DNA of 64,000 bases from Pelodera strongyloides (taxonomy: Eukaryota > Nematoda > Chromadorea > Rhabditida > Rhabditidae), in contig JAANDG010000707.1 in assembly GCA_036852015.1 (NCBI GenBank), positions 1-64,000 on the forward strand, in the 5' to 3' direction. A model generated the notes under the pieces. It was not told the DNA's origin and did no database searches. It was given only the letters and a program-made list of their open reading frames with translations. Below are positions 45,156-58,679 of this stretch, piece by piece. A program made the translations under genes and the position numbers. The first letter of the stretch is position 1, and each line of letters starts with the position of its first letter.

Positions 45156-48100
45156 TCATTCATCCGTTCCCCAAGTGAAAACCTTGGACTCGGCTAATAC
45201 GACCATCGCAATGAAACCTGCGTATATACCAATTAGACAGAATGCATAGATACGTCGGAGATGGAATTTCTGAACTAAACAAGCGACGAAAGTGAATATT
45301 AAAGAGAACCATAAGAAGACGATTAGAAGGTGATTTACTGAAGAGAAACGGATTTCGACGGTCGTGCCTTTGAGGCGGGCTATAGTGAACGGAAGACCGA
45401 ATCCGATGAGGAGATCTGAAAGAAGGGATAATTATAAGGATGGTAATCCTAAGGAAGAAGGTTTATGCTGCGGCGGAACTGCACTGATGTGGCCGTGGCC
45501 GCGCAAGAAGAGTTCGCCGCGCGGGGAACGCGGCGTACAATTCCAGTTGGCGATCTTGCCGCAACACACCAAAGAGTGCGTCAACTGATACGTCGCTTGG
45601 GCTTGATCTCATCCTGGTGATTTGCGCGCGCGGAAAACAGCTGTGGGGTTTCATAAATCTGTGAAACTTACTGAAAAGTGGTCCTCCGATAGCAGCAGCA
45701 AGTGCCATATTCGGATATCCCTGTTTGACAACGGCCACATCGGCGATTAAATCGCCGATGGAATTTGACCAGGCCAGAATTGTCAATCCCAGAACCTGGA
45801 ATCAGAATTGTAATTATTTTTTTGTTTGATTATCTATAAGGTATGTGTGTTGTGTCCAATGCTTTTGAATCGTCGCGCAGTCCCCGCGGAGAAAAATGGG
45901 TCCTATTGTGTGGGACGATAGTCCCGCTGGTGGGTGGCGTACTTTTGTGAGAGCGATTTAGGTGAGCCACATGTGCGGCGGTGGTACGCCAGATGTGTGC
46001 CAGAGGTGCGCACTGAGTGCGCCAGTTGGAAATGGAAACATTTGAGCCACCTCTAGCGTTTTTCAGGAAGTTGCCTCAAACTGCTAGCAGTGAAATACAA
46101 AGGTGGCAACGTAACTCATGGTTATGGACCGACCCCCGTCCAAAGAACTACAATATAGTAATGTATTATTAAATACTGTAACCGTATCCCTGCTGCTGTA
46201 TGGTCTACAGCTACCCTTTCATTATCCCCAAATATAATCTGATTTATTACGCAAGCGTCTCCAAACGTTCATAATAAGCTTAAAATATAGGTGCATTCTT
46301 TCACCTTTGCAAATGTTTTTATCGGACATTTTACAAAAAATGGGAACCCGTTTCACAGGATTATTCTTCATATTTCCTGGACAAATTTCTCGAAAAGATA
46401 CACATTTCAGGTTTTTAATCAAAATATCTGATAAAGAATTACGCAGTAGTTCGGTGTGCTGAATTTAGACTGTGATTTCTTGAAGTCATCACTAGAATAG
46501 AATAGAATCAGATCTTTTATTGCTTTCTTTGAGTGACTAAGGGATAATTTACATGACATAGGGAATGAGGCTTCATGTCATTAGAGAAACGATATACAGG
46601 TTTAACTGAGTGAATGTGGTGCACGGTTCCTTTAAAAATTTCATAAGCAATTGAATTGGTGAATCTTTTGCACCTGCACCTTTATTTGTATTGCTCGAAA
46701 CTGTAAAAAAATTTGCTTGTGTACTGTAAAAAATACATTGCTAGATACTGTAAAAAAAAAAAATAAGGCAGGTTTCTTTGTGAATATTCATTACACTATA
46801 ACGATTAGTTCCGGAGGCTATTTTGTGCAAGCTAAACGTGCAAACTCTGTGCAAACTTTGTGCTCTGTGCAAAGTCTGTGCAAACTGTGCAAATTTTGTG
46901 CAAACTCTGACACGGCCATTTGATCATTTCTTTACAATATATCCGTTTTATTTCGTTCCATTACTTCACAAGGGTCAATTTCTGGTGTTTTAGACGTTTT
47001 AGACTTGAATTCTTATTTCTTTTATCTCGATTCTTTTTTATGGCCAACTGCTCAGACTAAAGACTGCCACTGGAAACACGCTCTAGTTTGATTAGCTATA
47101 CTATGTTGTTTGATTTATGAGAAACAGTTAAAGGGGATGACTCGATTTATCTCATTTTTAAAGCCGTATAATGGCCAGTTTTGAAACTACGACAGACGCT
47201 GTAATCCAGTGTACTGTACGCAAATTACTGCTGCACGATTATTTAACATCATGATAGGAGAATGTGCATGTCCCAAATACGTTTCAAAAACCGGCCAGTA
47301 TTTCGCTTTAACAATGAAACATAATAGGAATCGACAAATTGAAAATTAATATAAAGAGCAAAAGAAAAATGGAAGAAAACATGAAAAATAGATATAAATT
47401 CGATCAATAATTATCGTACCTCATGTGATAATTGCGATATGACTCCTAGCATGGTGACCACATTCACAACTTCCGAGGCAATTATGTAGATCCAAGCAAT
47501 TGACATCAGAAAACCCGCGTATGAAGCAGCTTGCTGAATAAGAGTTGTTTATTTTGAAATGCACCAGCTTCAGATGATATTACATTGTGTCAAGCCCTGT
47601 GATTTTTGATTGCCCTATATTATACAAAATCACACAAATTCCTCAAATACTAAGTGAAATGCATTTATGATGTTAATATTTCTTCTAATCCTAATATTTG
47701 CTTTACTTTTGCAAACATAAATTTCCCAAACTTTTTTTCAAAATACTTATCAACCGGCTTCCTATTTATTTGTTTCACTTTGATGGAAAGGGTTATTATC
47801 TTTCTTTAGCGATAAGATGGTTTTAAGTTGAGTTTTGCGTTGTGTTTATGAGTACAGGAATACTCATAAATCAACAAAATAAATTGATGAATATGAATAG
47901 AATTTAAAAAAAAAGTAAGGTACCAACGAGAGCTGAGTGGAGCGGGATAAATAAAAAGACATAAGATAAACAGAAATAAAAATTGCTCTCACCTTATAAA
48001 ACCTTGGTTCATTGCGTATTCTGGTGAAGAATGTAATTAGTATAATTAGAATAGCGGAAAGGCCAAACATATAGACGTAGAGGCCCGGGCCTCCGGGTAT

Positions 48101-51100
48101 CACTTCGGCTGTATACTCTACAAAAGAGCATAGCTTTTATTATTATAATATTGTCGAACTTACGTTTCGTTCATCTTATTTTATCAATGGCTATTATTGT
48201 TTTTATTTATTTATTTGCTCATGGTTCAAACAGTTTAGGCTATAAGAATAAGCGCCTAAGGATGAAAACCACCGAAAAAAGGATCGACTCTAAGCCATTT
48301 TCTATAAGCCGTTACAAATAAAAAAAAATATAAACAGTTCGTTATATTAGTCTGAACTCAAGCAACTTGAAAAAGAAACTCTACGTTGTATCGCAAAAAT
48401 AAAGAATTGTGGAGCGAAAAGTGTGTGAAGTATTGCCACTGGTTTTGACCACGAATTCTCACATAGAGGAATGGTCAGTTTGAAGATGAAGATTATTGGA
48501 ATCTGAAGGAATAGAACAATTATTTGGATAATAAATAATACCGTTTAACTACCAGTATTTTATAACACAGAGCGTCTCTCCCCGGACCCTGGAATACCCT
48601 TTATGTGGTACCCCCATTCTTAGGGTAGCTTACCTGATTTACCCTCCCGGTCATACCCCATTGGGTACCCTTTCCCTCCCTCGCCTACCTTAATCACATC
48701 CAACGCTTTTGTGAAAACATTCGCTTCTTCCCATTCGTTTTCTGCCAATGGCCGTAGATGATTGTAGACGTCATTGACCAGAGAACGCACATCACTGATT
48801 GGTGTTGGGGGTACTGTAACGGAAATACTGTAGAGCGGCGAACAGTAGGCGCAAGATGGCTCGGTCAGAAAAAAAACATATGGTTGAAAGCCGGAATTCA
48901 ACAAAATGTCGTATACCTGTCGTAATAGCATGCGCATAGTTTTGCACTCCATTTGTATTTGAACATGGAAAAACGGTCGCGTCTAGATTACGCAAATAGG
49001 CGAATTGCAATCTAAACCTCCCACTTACCGATGGATTGTGCCCGACTTCTGTTCGCACTTCCAGATACAAGATGATGTCCGACCCACAACATTTCTTCCT
49101 CCTCCTCTTCGGAAGAACATTCTAAAACACAGAAAATTATATAGGCTTTTATCGAATAATAAGTTTTATACCAACGTTACTGCAGTTGTTTAACATTGAG
49201 AAAAAAAATTGATAAAGGGCAGAGCTTGGTATATGTATATGAATTTGTACTCATTGAATGCATTTTTCAATAAACATAATTCATTTAGCTAAAGGAGATA
49301 TACAGATATACAGAGCCACTCCCGTTGCCCGCGACGGCCTTGCCTTCAATGCGCCTATTTTCTAAACTGCGGTCAGATTGTATTAGAATAAAGCAACTAA
49401 ATCCTAAAAAATCGATTTAAAAAAAGTCTGACCTTCTTCAATAACCGACACAGGATTACTGTAGGAGACGGGCGGTGTCTTACTGTATAACTCTGCGAAC
49501 CTGCCACTCTCATTTACGTTCAGTTTTTCCACAGCGGCGGAAATTATTTGAATTTCTGGGATTGTCTTGTCTGAAAAAAAGGTGAAGTACAGGATTTTAT
49601 GTTAGGTTCATAAATTTTTGCTGTAGCATGTATAAGTTATGTGTAACATTTGTCACTTTTAGTACAAATACTGGTCAAACAAGTGGCACAGAGCAAAGCG
49701 GCGAAGATTTGGAACGCAGTACTTTCTACAATAGTTTAGAAACTTCGTACCTGATCCAGCATAAGTAACTGTTCTAGTCCTCGGAAAACTGCCCAATTTA
49801 CTGCCCAACTTGCTCGAACGACGACTGGCACGCCTTTTCTGTAAGCAATAATTTGAATTAGAAAAGATCTCTTCTGAGTTCTTTTGAAAATAATCTTCAA
49901 ACAAATCAGGATTGTGACCAGAGACTAAAGTTGAAGCTCATGTATAATTGACTGTCAGCGATTTGTAGGTAGAATTTGGTGTGGTATGCGTTCCTAGGGA
50001 AGATGAAGAAGGCGGGACTGATTCCATAGGACTGTGCGTTGTACTTTAAGCACCATATTTAAAATTATACCGTAGTTTTTTTTTGTATAAACTGCAAAGC
50101 TGTGGTTTAGGAAAAGCGTAGTGGATTTCATGAAACACATATAAACACACACCTCTTTTCTTCTCTTATTCAAAAAGTGACTGAAGATTACGGTACTGAC
50201 GTATACTGCATAGAAAGCGAGGAAGGCTAAAATAGTAAAAATGAAATATATAATAGTTAAACTATATAAAGATTGTCCACTGACACTGTAAAGCTGAACT
50301 ACTGTCTAGTAAAGTTACAGAATACGGTGTCATTTTACTAAGCGGCGGAACTATGACTACATCTGATTGGCCTAATTAAAGGGATAGGTTCACCTCGAAT
50401 TGCACCTTTTTTTATAATTTATGTTGATAGTATGACCTATGACGGTCAAAATGCGAAAATTGCAGTAAATTTCCTTTGCTCCCCGTAGTAGGAGAGCTTG
50501 CTCAAAAAAAGCTAAACTACCTCGAATCTATAAAACAATTGGAGTACCGCAGCCAGGGTATGTGGGAAATAGCGCAGCCGGGCTGGAGACTTAGAAAATA
50601 CAGGGCCCTTTTATCATTCTCTGTCTATCACAACAATATTTGCACCTCCAGTCCTCCTACGCTATTTCCCACAAACCATGGCTGCGGTACCCCAATTGTT
50701 TTATAGATTCGAGGTAGTTTAGCTTTTTTTGAGGCAAACTATCCTACTACGGGGAGCAAAGGAAATTTACTGCAATTTTCGCATTTTGACCGTCATAGGT
50801 CATACTATCAACATAAATTATAAAAAAGGTGCAATTCGAGGTGAACCTATCCCTTTAACTTTCAAGAAATAAAAATTAAAAATAAAATTTCCCACCAAGT
50901 GGTTGAAACAAGTGAACAGTTTTATCGTAAAGAAAAACGAATAAAATCCACCCAATGGCGACAAAATAAAAGGACAAATCACGGAGAGTTTCGAATTTGG
51001 CAGCCTGAAATTAAGATTATATATTTTTTTTGTAGAAAATTTAATCAACTATACTAGAACGCATTTTTGTATACATCACTTGGCTTAAATAATTGCTTGA

Positions 51101-53407
51101 ACAGCTTGAACCAATATATTTATATTGAATAATTGTAAGACTAAACCTACTTTGAATGGTTGTGTGAGTACAATGGTTGCTGTCACCATCAACGTTACAA
51201 AACAACCTCCGCCTGTAATTTACATATTTTTCATTGGCCTGCTAAACTATAATTTTAGATTTTCTACTACAAACAGAGAGGTTAGAATGAGGCTTCATTG
51301 AATTTCATTCATTGCAAAAATCCTCCTTACTTTCTTTAGAAACATATCCTACCGTCAGCAGCTAAGGCCACGAGCTCTAATCGATGCAAAAAGGTCATAT
51401 TCACCACTTAATTCCCCCGAGGGAGAAATTTCCCTGCTTCTCTCACGTTTGAGTTTGAGTGCCATTGCCTCTCCTCGGGGAATACTTCCCCAAGGGAATC
51501 TTGTGGTGAATATAGCTACAGTATACTTACCCAGTAATTCTCCAACTGCAAATCCTGCCTTCGGTTTCGGACTGCTTAAAACTGAAGCAATCGATCCAAA
51601 GATATCTGGTGATCCGTTACCAAAAGCCATGAAAGTGACACCCTAAATCGATAATATATTTTATAAAATTACATAAAAAATAAAAAATAATAGATGCATA
51701 AGTATGTGCCCTCATAGTCAAGCGCCATAATTATGATTTTTTTCACTGAGTATTCCAAGATTTTTTCATCAATAATTCTGAATTCTCAATGAAAAATATA
51801 ATAAACAAATAATTTAGGAATAACAACTGACCGCAATACTCTCACTAACACCTAAATGTGCCACAATTCCGGCAACATTTGGTGAGAAAAAGTCATCGGC
51901 CGCAGAGGAAATCATGATGAAAAGGACGAGAAGGTAGATTATCGATCCGATAATAATTAGAATCTGCAATTACAATCGATCGATAATTATCCGATGATAA
52001 TTAGAACCTGCAATTACAATCGATCGATAATTAAGAAAATCAATATACATTATGGGTCTGTACATGATATATGTGAACCGTAAATTCGCAAATTCATACT
52101 GTCCAAGCACTTTTAAAGTTTCAGTTTCTTGTTTTTTTTTGCCCATATAGCATAGCACTGTGCTTCCTTAGGTAGCCTGCATAACACATAACGTGGGTGG
52201 AAATAAATAAATTATTAATCAATAACCAACCCGGTCGGCTTTGTCCAATTCGCACATAACAAAAGTTGTCCATGTTATATAGCCTCCGCCCTCACACTTG
52301 TCCACATTCGCCTTCACGTATGAACACTTTTCTGAAGGATATTTTTTGTTAGTTTTTTCTTAATTTCTAAGTCGAGCAATTTGACTTCTGGAACTCGTCG
52401 CCCACTGCTCAGGACCTCTGCGGAACATATCATAAGCAACCATTGAAACTGTATTTTCACCCTTGAATAAAGGTGCGCGCCCTTGAAGCGTAAAAATGTT
52501 ATTTTCTTTTTATATGTAAGTTTGGCTTCCACCGATATAGAGGAACTCATCCTTGAAAAGCAGTTCAGAGAGTTTGCGTATAGTCAGGGAGGGAAAGAAT
52601 AGAGTGTTAGCGAGTTTGAGAGAGAAACAAGAGATGCATAGGTATGAGGGCTTGGCTGCTAGAAGTATCTTTAAAGAAAGGATATATGATATACATATTG
52701 TCGTTCATACACGTGAGAATCCAACTCTTGCACTTTTTCGTGGAGTTTAATACACACTCAACAAAGGTAGCGCGTGCGCCGTTATCTCAATGTATCAGAA
52801 GCTCAATTGGTACTCAATTAAATTTTATGGTTTTCATCCGAGAGAAATTCCGTCAAAATGATAAGAAAGTATGCGAAAGGTGTGTGCTTACCTGCTTACT
52901 TAGTAACGGAATCAATTTTAAAGCAGTGTGAAAAGAGGTGAACCTATTATATATGCGTAACAAAACTTTATCTATACATAATAAATCGGGGTATAGATAG
53001 CAGAAAAGGTCATAAAGATAAACTAGTATAACTAACCTTGTTGAGTATAAGCCTTGTTTATATGGCAATAGTCTTCATCTTTCTTTGACATTGTTCTATT
53101 CTTATGATGGTGGTCTTCACCGGGTTCCGAACCATCACTCCAGTGGATACCTTCAATATTTTAGATTAGACCTATGAATAATACGAAAATGGCGCACGCG
53201 TGGCACATTTTCATTGTGCGGCAGGTGCGCTATAAGTGTGCCACCAGTGCGCCAACTGGAATTTCTGGCGCCGTCTACGTGTAAGTGATAGATTGCGCCC
53301 CTGTTTAGGGTTCGGATTAGGCAGTTAGGGCACATACCTAACAATCTTGTATCCACAATTTGTGTGCAAAAGAATAGGAGAATGAATATTTGTGTCAGGA
53401 GTTGCAT
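45156..53407 (-). CDS. Na+/Ca2+ exchanger, NCLX/SLC8B (mitochondrial) family
   Basis: Cation/Ca2+ exchanger with two ion-binding alpha repeats. Exons (minus, 5' to 3'): 53407-53338, 53150-53037, 52331-52231, 51963-51832, 51642-51531, 51212-51151, 51004-50896, 50226-50153, 49838-49751, 49570-49433, 49121-49029, 48813-48689, 48502-48385, 48117-47993, 47533-47420, 45795-45672, 45415-45156; all in phase, 652 residues. A signal-type N-terminus (MQLLTQIFILLFFCTQI) leads to a Cys-containing lumenal part (KCSYVKANVDKCEGG). Alpha-1 carries AFGNGSPDIFGSI and alpha-2 carries AWSNSIGDLIADVAVVKQGY. Both match NCLX-type exchangers, not NCX1. Between them lies a loop with RRASRRSSK and the acid run SSEEEEE. 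The last exon adds two or more helices and ends KVFTWGTDE. C. elegans has several NCLX-type ncx genes; which one this matches is not decided. Confidence 0.94.
46838..46915. repeat. Short tandem TGTGCAAACTC repeat
   Basis: Six or seven degenerate copies of an 11-12 bp unit (CTGTGCAAACT, TTGTGCTCTG variants) in the last long intron of the exchanger gene. Confidence 0.7.
47162..47307. mobile_element. TTAA-flanked MITE, AGCG type
   Basis: Left AGCCGTATAATGGCCAGTTT after TTAA, right ACCGGCCAGTATTTCGCT before TTAA. About 146 bp, in an exchanger-gene intron. Confidence 0.75.
50380..50854. mobile_element. TTAA-flanked long foldback element, AGGG type
   Basis: TTAA then AGGGATAGGTTCACCTCGAA, and the inverted TTCGAGGTGAACCTATCCCT then TTAA. 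The arms are about 200 bp and almost identical (for example CTACCTCGAATCTATAAAAC and GTTTTATAGATTCGAGGTAG), with a spacer of under 80 bp. Its transcript would form a long hairpin. It lies in an exchanger-gene intron. Confidence 0.9.
51393..51516. mobile_element. GGCCATATTCACCAC-family MITE, diverged
   Basis: Left GGTCATATTCACCACTTAAT, right TTGTGGTGAATATAGC. Inner CCCCGAGGGA and CCTCGGGGAA pair. It sits only about 15 bp from exon 51531-51642, just inside the intron. Confidence 0.65.
53190..53275. repeat. GCGC-rich dispersed repeat, third copy
   Basis: GCGCACGCGTGGCACATTTT followed by GTGTGCCACCAGTGCGCCAA. Similar to 15785-15965 and 45960-46030. First intron of the exchanger gene. Confidence 0.4.
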
Positions 53408-55499
53408 TGCAGAATATGTATTATGAGGAAAGGGAGCCGGATGAAAATCCGCACCTGAAAATAAAGCAAATAACTAAAACATAGGTAAGTAAGTAAGTAC
53501 AAAACGGAACAAGGGAAACAGAGTGAAAAACCAGTTGGTGCCTCGAGTTGGTAATTAATTCAACAATTTGAAGCTGTTTCTAATCAGCCGGCACAAAGCG
53601 TAAGGTGAATGGAAGGAAGCAAGGATGAAAATAACTCCAAAAAATTTTGTTATTTTACTGATGTTCTGGTAAATACGTCATTTATCAAATAAATAGGGAT
53701 GTTTGCCGTTCAAACATTAGTTGTGCGGCAGGAAACCATTGTTATTTTTATACAAATAAAAATAAAGAAAGGAAATAATGCAAATAATGGTTTCAATTGG
53801 CCGGATGTTTGTTTGTTATTATTATAGTATGTATGTTTGTTATTATTATAGTATATATGTAGTATATATGTATATATTATAAATACTGTTACACTATTAT
53901 ATATTGAGAGTTAATAATTAGAGTTAGAAAAACCATGTTTTAGCTATTCTTGAAATTTTGAATATAGGTCCATCCAAGCTCCTTTTCGATAAGTTGTGAT
54001 GCTATTTTGAATACTGTTTCTTTCGCTATGCACCTGATTTCAAACAAATTGAGAAAAGAGTCTTCTATCTAAAGAAAACAGACATGTTTTTTCCGTATAA
54101 ATCATTATCAAAGCTAATAATCAAAACAAACATAACCAACGGGTAGTTGTTCGGTAGCAATGCAAATAAAACAAAATCAATTGTTTAATAAAAGGACAAT
54201 TCTTTGTTCCGTTTTGTGTAATCAATTTGAGTGGCAGAGATGGGCAGTGATCTGAGGTTCTTGAGGGTCTTAATCAGTTGATTATCAGAAGTGAATTCCT
54301 TTTCCGCTTCTCTCTATCAGCTATTTCTTCTTGAAAAGGGATCAGTTGGGAGGTAATAAGTCATTCTTGAGAGGGAGAGACGAGAGGGAGAGTGAGAAAG
54401 AGAAAGTGAAAGAGAGAGAGGGAAAGAGAGAGAGAGAGTGAGGGACATAAAGGGAGAGAGATTCTTCAGAACGCAGAGTACGAGCCACCTCCCCACTGGA
54501 GAAGTGCAGGCATGCATTGACGCACGCACGTGGTTGTGTGCGAGTTCTGCAGTGCCTAAAGCGAGAGCCTTCCCGGCCAACCCATCATGTGGGCCTGATT
54601 CCATATAAGATGGAGGAATGTGTACCTCTTCCCATGTTTTGCTACTCAGCATCGAGAAGGGTTTCACAGGTTTGCGGAAGATAGCGTGCACCGGTTTCGC
54701 TAGGAATCCGCCATATTCTCGCCGCACGACTTGTTCTGCGCAAGATTTTCGCGACCGCGGCACCATTTCATTGTTGTTGAGAAAATAAAACTTGGCGCTC
54801 ATGTTAACATATACTTGTTACATTGGTGTACATGGAATATTATGTTTTAGCACAGGTGATATGTTAGTACTTCTAGGTGAGACCACATACATACATATAA
54901 GGTGAGAAATATGTATCAATTAACAGACATGTGAAGTGGAAGTTGTTGAATTCCAGTATTCTAATTGTATTTCTTCTGTAGTTATAAAACGGAAGCAAGT
55001 GTTAAAAACTGAATGGGCCCGTTTTGTGAGGTTGTAAATAAACGCGTAAAAGGGTGATTATTTTTCTGAAGGCTTATCAGTCCAAATTTTTTTTTAGCGT
55101 TTCCACTGTTATTTATAGGCCTTTTCTCTATAAATGGGCAATGCCTAACCGTGTGCCTAGTGCTGTTGGGTTGAATTTATTTAGGCATTTAGGAAGTTAG
55201 GTGTGTTATGCTAATCTACTTATTGCGTATTCTTTACGTCATGCATACAATCGAGTAGTACGCGTCTGGGAAAAGTCGGTTACTTATCATTAGACAAACA
55301 AAGTATATTAGGCGAGAAAAAGTGATTCAGCAGCAGAAGGGGAAGGATTCGAGTAAGCAGCGAAAATCGTCGTTCAGATTTTTCAACATCATGGGTTATG
55401 GACAGAGTCAATTCTACAAAGCAATTTCTTGGTGCTCCTTTTTACAACTAAATGACAATTTTCTGAAGGTGAATTTACGATGACAAAAAATATTCTAGG

Positions 55500-55680
55500 C
55501 CAGAATAGAGTAAGAGAGAGAAAGATATAGAGAGGGAGGTAAAGATAGAGGAAGAATGGGAGAGAAGAAAGAGAAGTTAGAGAGAGAGAGAGAGAGATAG
55601 AGAAAGAGAAAGAAAAAGAAAAAGAGAGAGAGGAGAATGAAGTCAAAGAAAAAGAAAAAGAGAGAGAGGAGAATGAAGTC
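55500..55680. repeat. GA-rich microsatellite with internal duplication
   Basis: AGAGAGAAAG runs. The block GAGAGGAGAATGAAGTCA occurs twice, about 39 bp apart (near 55627 and 55666). Confidence 0.85.
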
Positions 55681-56704
55681 ACCCCTCGTGAAGATCATGC
55701 AATTCGAATGGTCAGTGGATCTGTTTGATCACTTATCAGTGTTAATTATCTATTTTCCGGATTGTGCCACGAAAAGTTTATTTTTAGTTCTTTTGACTTA
55801 GGTCGTATGCTTAATTCGGGGCTGGCCTTGTCACCACTTTCCATCTATTTTTAATGATAAGAGCAGTTCAAATATTCCGAATTACGTAAATGATAGGCAG
55901 AACAGCCAGTGGTGACGTCAATTAGATTATCTTTTTAAATATTATCAACTTACTTTAATGATAAGGGGAAAGTGAACTGCAAAGTATTACTGGGAATCAC
56001 AGAAAGTAGGAAAAAAGTTGCTTTGATTTATATTGCCCCCGATTGCACACTTTCCACAATGTTGGACAATAACAAAGTTTAAAAATACAGAAGCAACCCA
56101 GAGGTTGGCATGTAGGCATGTGTACCTTTTGCAACAGTGAGTATGTTTGGCTGTCGAAGTCAGTTTGTGGTGCTTTGGCTTTGTGGTTATGCGGTGTCAC
56201 TGGGTGTCACTAAGGTTATGCTCTAGCGTAAATATATAGATGTAAGCCTCTGCGCCTCTGCTAATCCAACTGTGCTTGGTTCAGCAGAATAGATTTCCAT
56301 TGAATTACAAGTGTTCCATGAAGTAACCCATGAACGTTTATTCTAGGCCAATTCGTGCTTATGTTTGGTCGTTCTTCTCTAAAACTCAACATGCATATCA
56401 CAAATGGAAGACAATCGTAAAGAGTCGTCGGGTATAACTTTCATAGGAAATCGCCGGTAATGCTGCGAACTTTTTCCTGCGACGATTAAATAGAAAATGT
56501 CTAGAAAAGAGCGGTTCAAAAATACTAAACGTAGGTCAAAACAACTCAACAGTTTTGATTTTTAGGAGCTATAGCAAAGCATCATTAAATAATCGGACTG
56601 ATGTGTATATGTGCCCGAGTGGCTCCTTCTCCAGCTTGACAAAATGCTGGTTGAATTTTTACGAGACATTTGTGAATTTTTACTAGAAATGGAAAAAAAA
56701 TTAA

Positions 56705-57105
56705 AGGGTCAGGCCCATTTCCAATTACCTCTATTTTAGGTGACTCCATCGGATTCTCCGTTTCAAATATAGTAGGCTGAATTTTTTTCCAATTTTCAGT
56801 CGCAATATTCACGCAGTTTGCAGCAATTTACCATGGCCAGTCATACACAACAATCAATCGCAGTTGTCACGCCCAACGCTGATTGGCCAATATCGCAATT
56901 GCCACGCCCAATAGAGCATATTGCCCACTTAGCGCGGAGGGACGTGACAACTGCGATATATAATTGGGTATGACTGGCCATGAATTGCTGAATACCGCGT
57001 GAATTTTGCGACTGAAAATCGGAAAAAAATTCAACCTACATATTTGAAACGGAGAATCCGATGGAGTCATCAAACATAGGGGTAATTTGAAATGGGCCTG
57101 ACCCT
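56705..57105. mobile_element. TTAA-flanked foldback MITE, AGGG type
   Basis: TTAA then AGGGTCAGGCCCATTTCCAA, with the inverted TTGAAATGGGCCTGACCCT then TTAA. Arms extend through TGACTCCATCGGATTCTCCG and its complement. A block with GGGTCTGACCCTT and GATGTAGAGGG-like text at 4780-4865 may be a decayed relative. Confidence 0.8.
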
Positions 57106-57458
57106 TTAAATCTAGTAAATAGATTTGTTTTCGATAACCATTTCCCATGTTTGTGTCCTGTGCGTCTACCAGTCTATCTGATTTGTTACTTCGGAGTCTT
57201 ATGTGATTTCCGTATTTATTATCGAGTAGACCAAAATATTGAAACTTGAAGACTTATTGTTAGATAAATATTTACTATGAACAGTTTGCCACACCGTAAC
57301 AGGAATACAACCATTGGCTCCACCGAAATTACCGTATTTCAAAATGCGACCCGGTAAGAAATACCGTAGTTACTACATGTATGGCGAAAATGTCTGAACG
57401 GGCTGCTCTTTCAAAAAATGCACCTTGCATGCACGCTTGTCGTTTGCGGTTTCCCAGC

Positions 57459-57842
57459 GTTTTCTTCGCTTTCTGTGGATTTTTTTCATGCCTTTTCTTA
57501 TGTTTATATGTTTATTAAAATAGTTCAGATGCTCTTACTATGATGCTTAACTTGTTCTTTGTCTGGTCTGTGAGGAAAATGCTATTTGACCGTGTTCGAT
57601 TTTTTTAATTAGTCAAAAGCGCCGGATTGTAAATGGTTGAGATAACTCAAGTTTTCTTCGCTTTCTGTGGATTTTTTTCATGCCTTTTCTTATGTTTATA
57701 TGTTTATTAAAATAGTTCAGATGCTCTTACTATGATGCTTAACTTGTTCTTTGTCTGGTCTGTGAGGAAAATGCTATTTGACCGTGTTCGATTTTTTTAA
57801 TTAGTCAAAAGCGCCGGATTGTAAATAGTTGAGATAACTCAA
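57459..57842 (+). repeat. 192-bp tandem duplication
   Basis: Two direct, adjacent copies (57459-57650, 57651-57842) beginning GTTTTCTTCGCTTTCTGTGG and ending near GAGATAACTCAA. I see a single clear difference (AAATGGTTG against AAATAGTTG). Either a very recent duplication or an assembly artefact. Confidence 0.85.
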
Positions 57843-58226
57843 TCATCGCAAGTTTGTGCATGGCATTTGCATTTTTTCCCTGTGGTCCATCTCGAACCAA
57901 AACTTTTCTTTTCCGTAAAATGGCCATCGAATGCGCCCTATAGCGTCATAACAGGTGGTTTGTGAAAAGTAGATTGGACAAGTGCATTCCCTCTCTTTTG
58001 TCTATTTAACATAGTGAAAGTGCAAGTTTGCGAACGTGGAAAGTGCGAAAGTTTAATTCAAGTGCAAGTTCGCGTTCCATATATAAGGATTTTGAAACTC
58101 ACTTGCTTTAAGATCTGCATCGGTTTTGCACCGTGATACACATGGAATGCACTTGAATTACACATTCACACTTCCCACGTTCGCGAACGTGCACTTAAAA
58201 ACTCAATGTGTAGTTGTTTTCCAGGT

Positions 58227-58621
58227 ATGGCCCTGCCAGTGGTATTCCGCTCCGTGGCCCGCGCTGCTTCTCGTGGAGTCCGTCAAATCTCCTCGACCTC
58301 TGTCCTCTGCAGCAAGGATGACATCATGGAGAAGTGGCCCGCCGAGAGTACGTTCTGATTGGTCTTTTCATTCTACTTTATATTGTTTTGGTCTTCTAAG
58401 CTTCCTATATCCAAAAAAGTAATTCCTCTGATACAAGCGCACGGTCAATGCAAAAAGTTTTTTTTTTTGATGCTAGGGCTCAGTTAACTATTTCTAAAAT
58501 CTGGTATGTTCTTGTTATTATATCGATACATAACATGAAAATGGTTTTAGAATTCGACAAACACTTCATTGATTATCTCAGCAGGCCCGAAATCGATGGA
58601 TGGGAGGTTCGCAAGGGTGCG

Positions 58622-58679
<58 letters not shown>

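Larger units (their letters stand above)
53455..58220. other. 4.8-kb intergenic DNA, rich in repeats
   Basis: Between the exchanger gene (a TTTCAG acceptor at 53455-53460 on the minus strand marks its 5' end) and the cytochrome oxidase gene. Contents: CT/GA microsatellites (54365-54450, 55500-55680), a TTAA element (56705-57105) and a 192-bp tandem duplication (57459-57842). A 161-codon minus-strand frame (54802-54317) starts MSAKFYFLNNN but runs into the CT microsatellite. I cannot assign it. Confidence 0.5.

Noticed and set aside
45364..45588. 74-codon plus-strand frame over the exchanger gene end
   Set aside because: Antisense shadow of the exchanger's last exon and intron; the minus-strand reading matches the family in phase.
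54317..54802. 161-codon minus-strand frame starting MSAKFYFLNNN
   Set aside because: The last third is a CT microsatellite read as Leu-Ser repeats, and no domain is recognisable. I left it out as a gene, though the first 100 codons could be checked for transcription.
55389..55698. Leu/Phe/Ser-rich membrane-protein-like frames
   Set aside because: Translation of the GA/CT-rich microsatellite.
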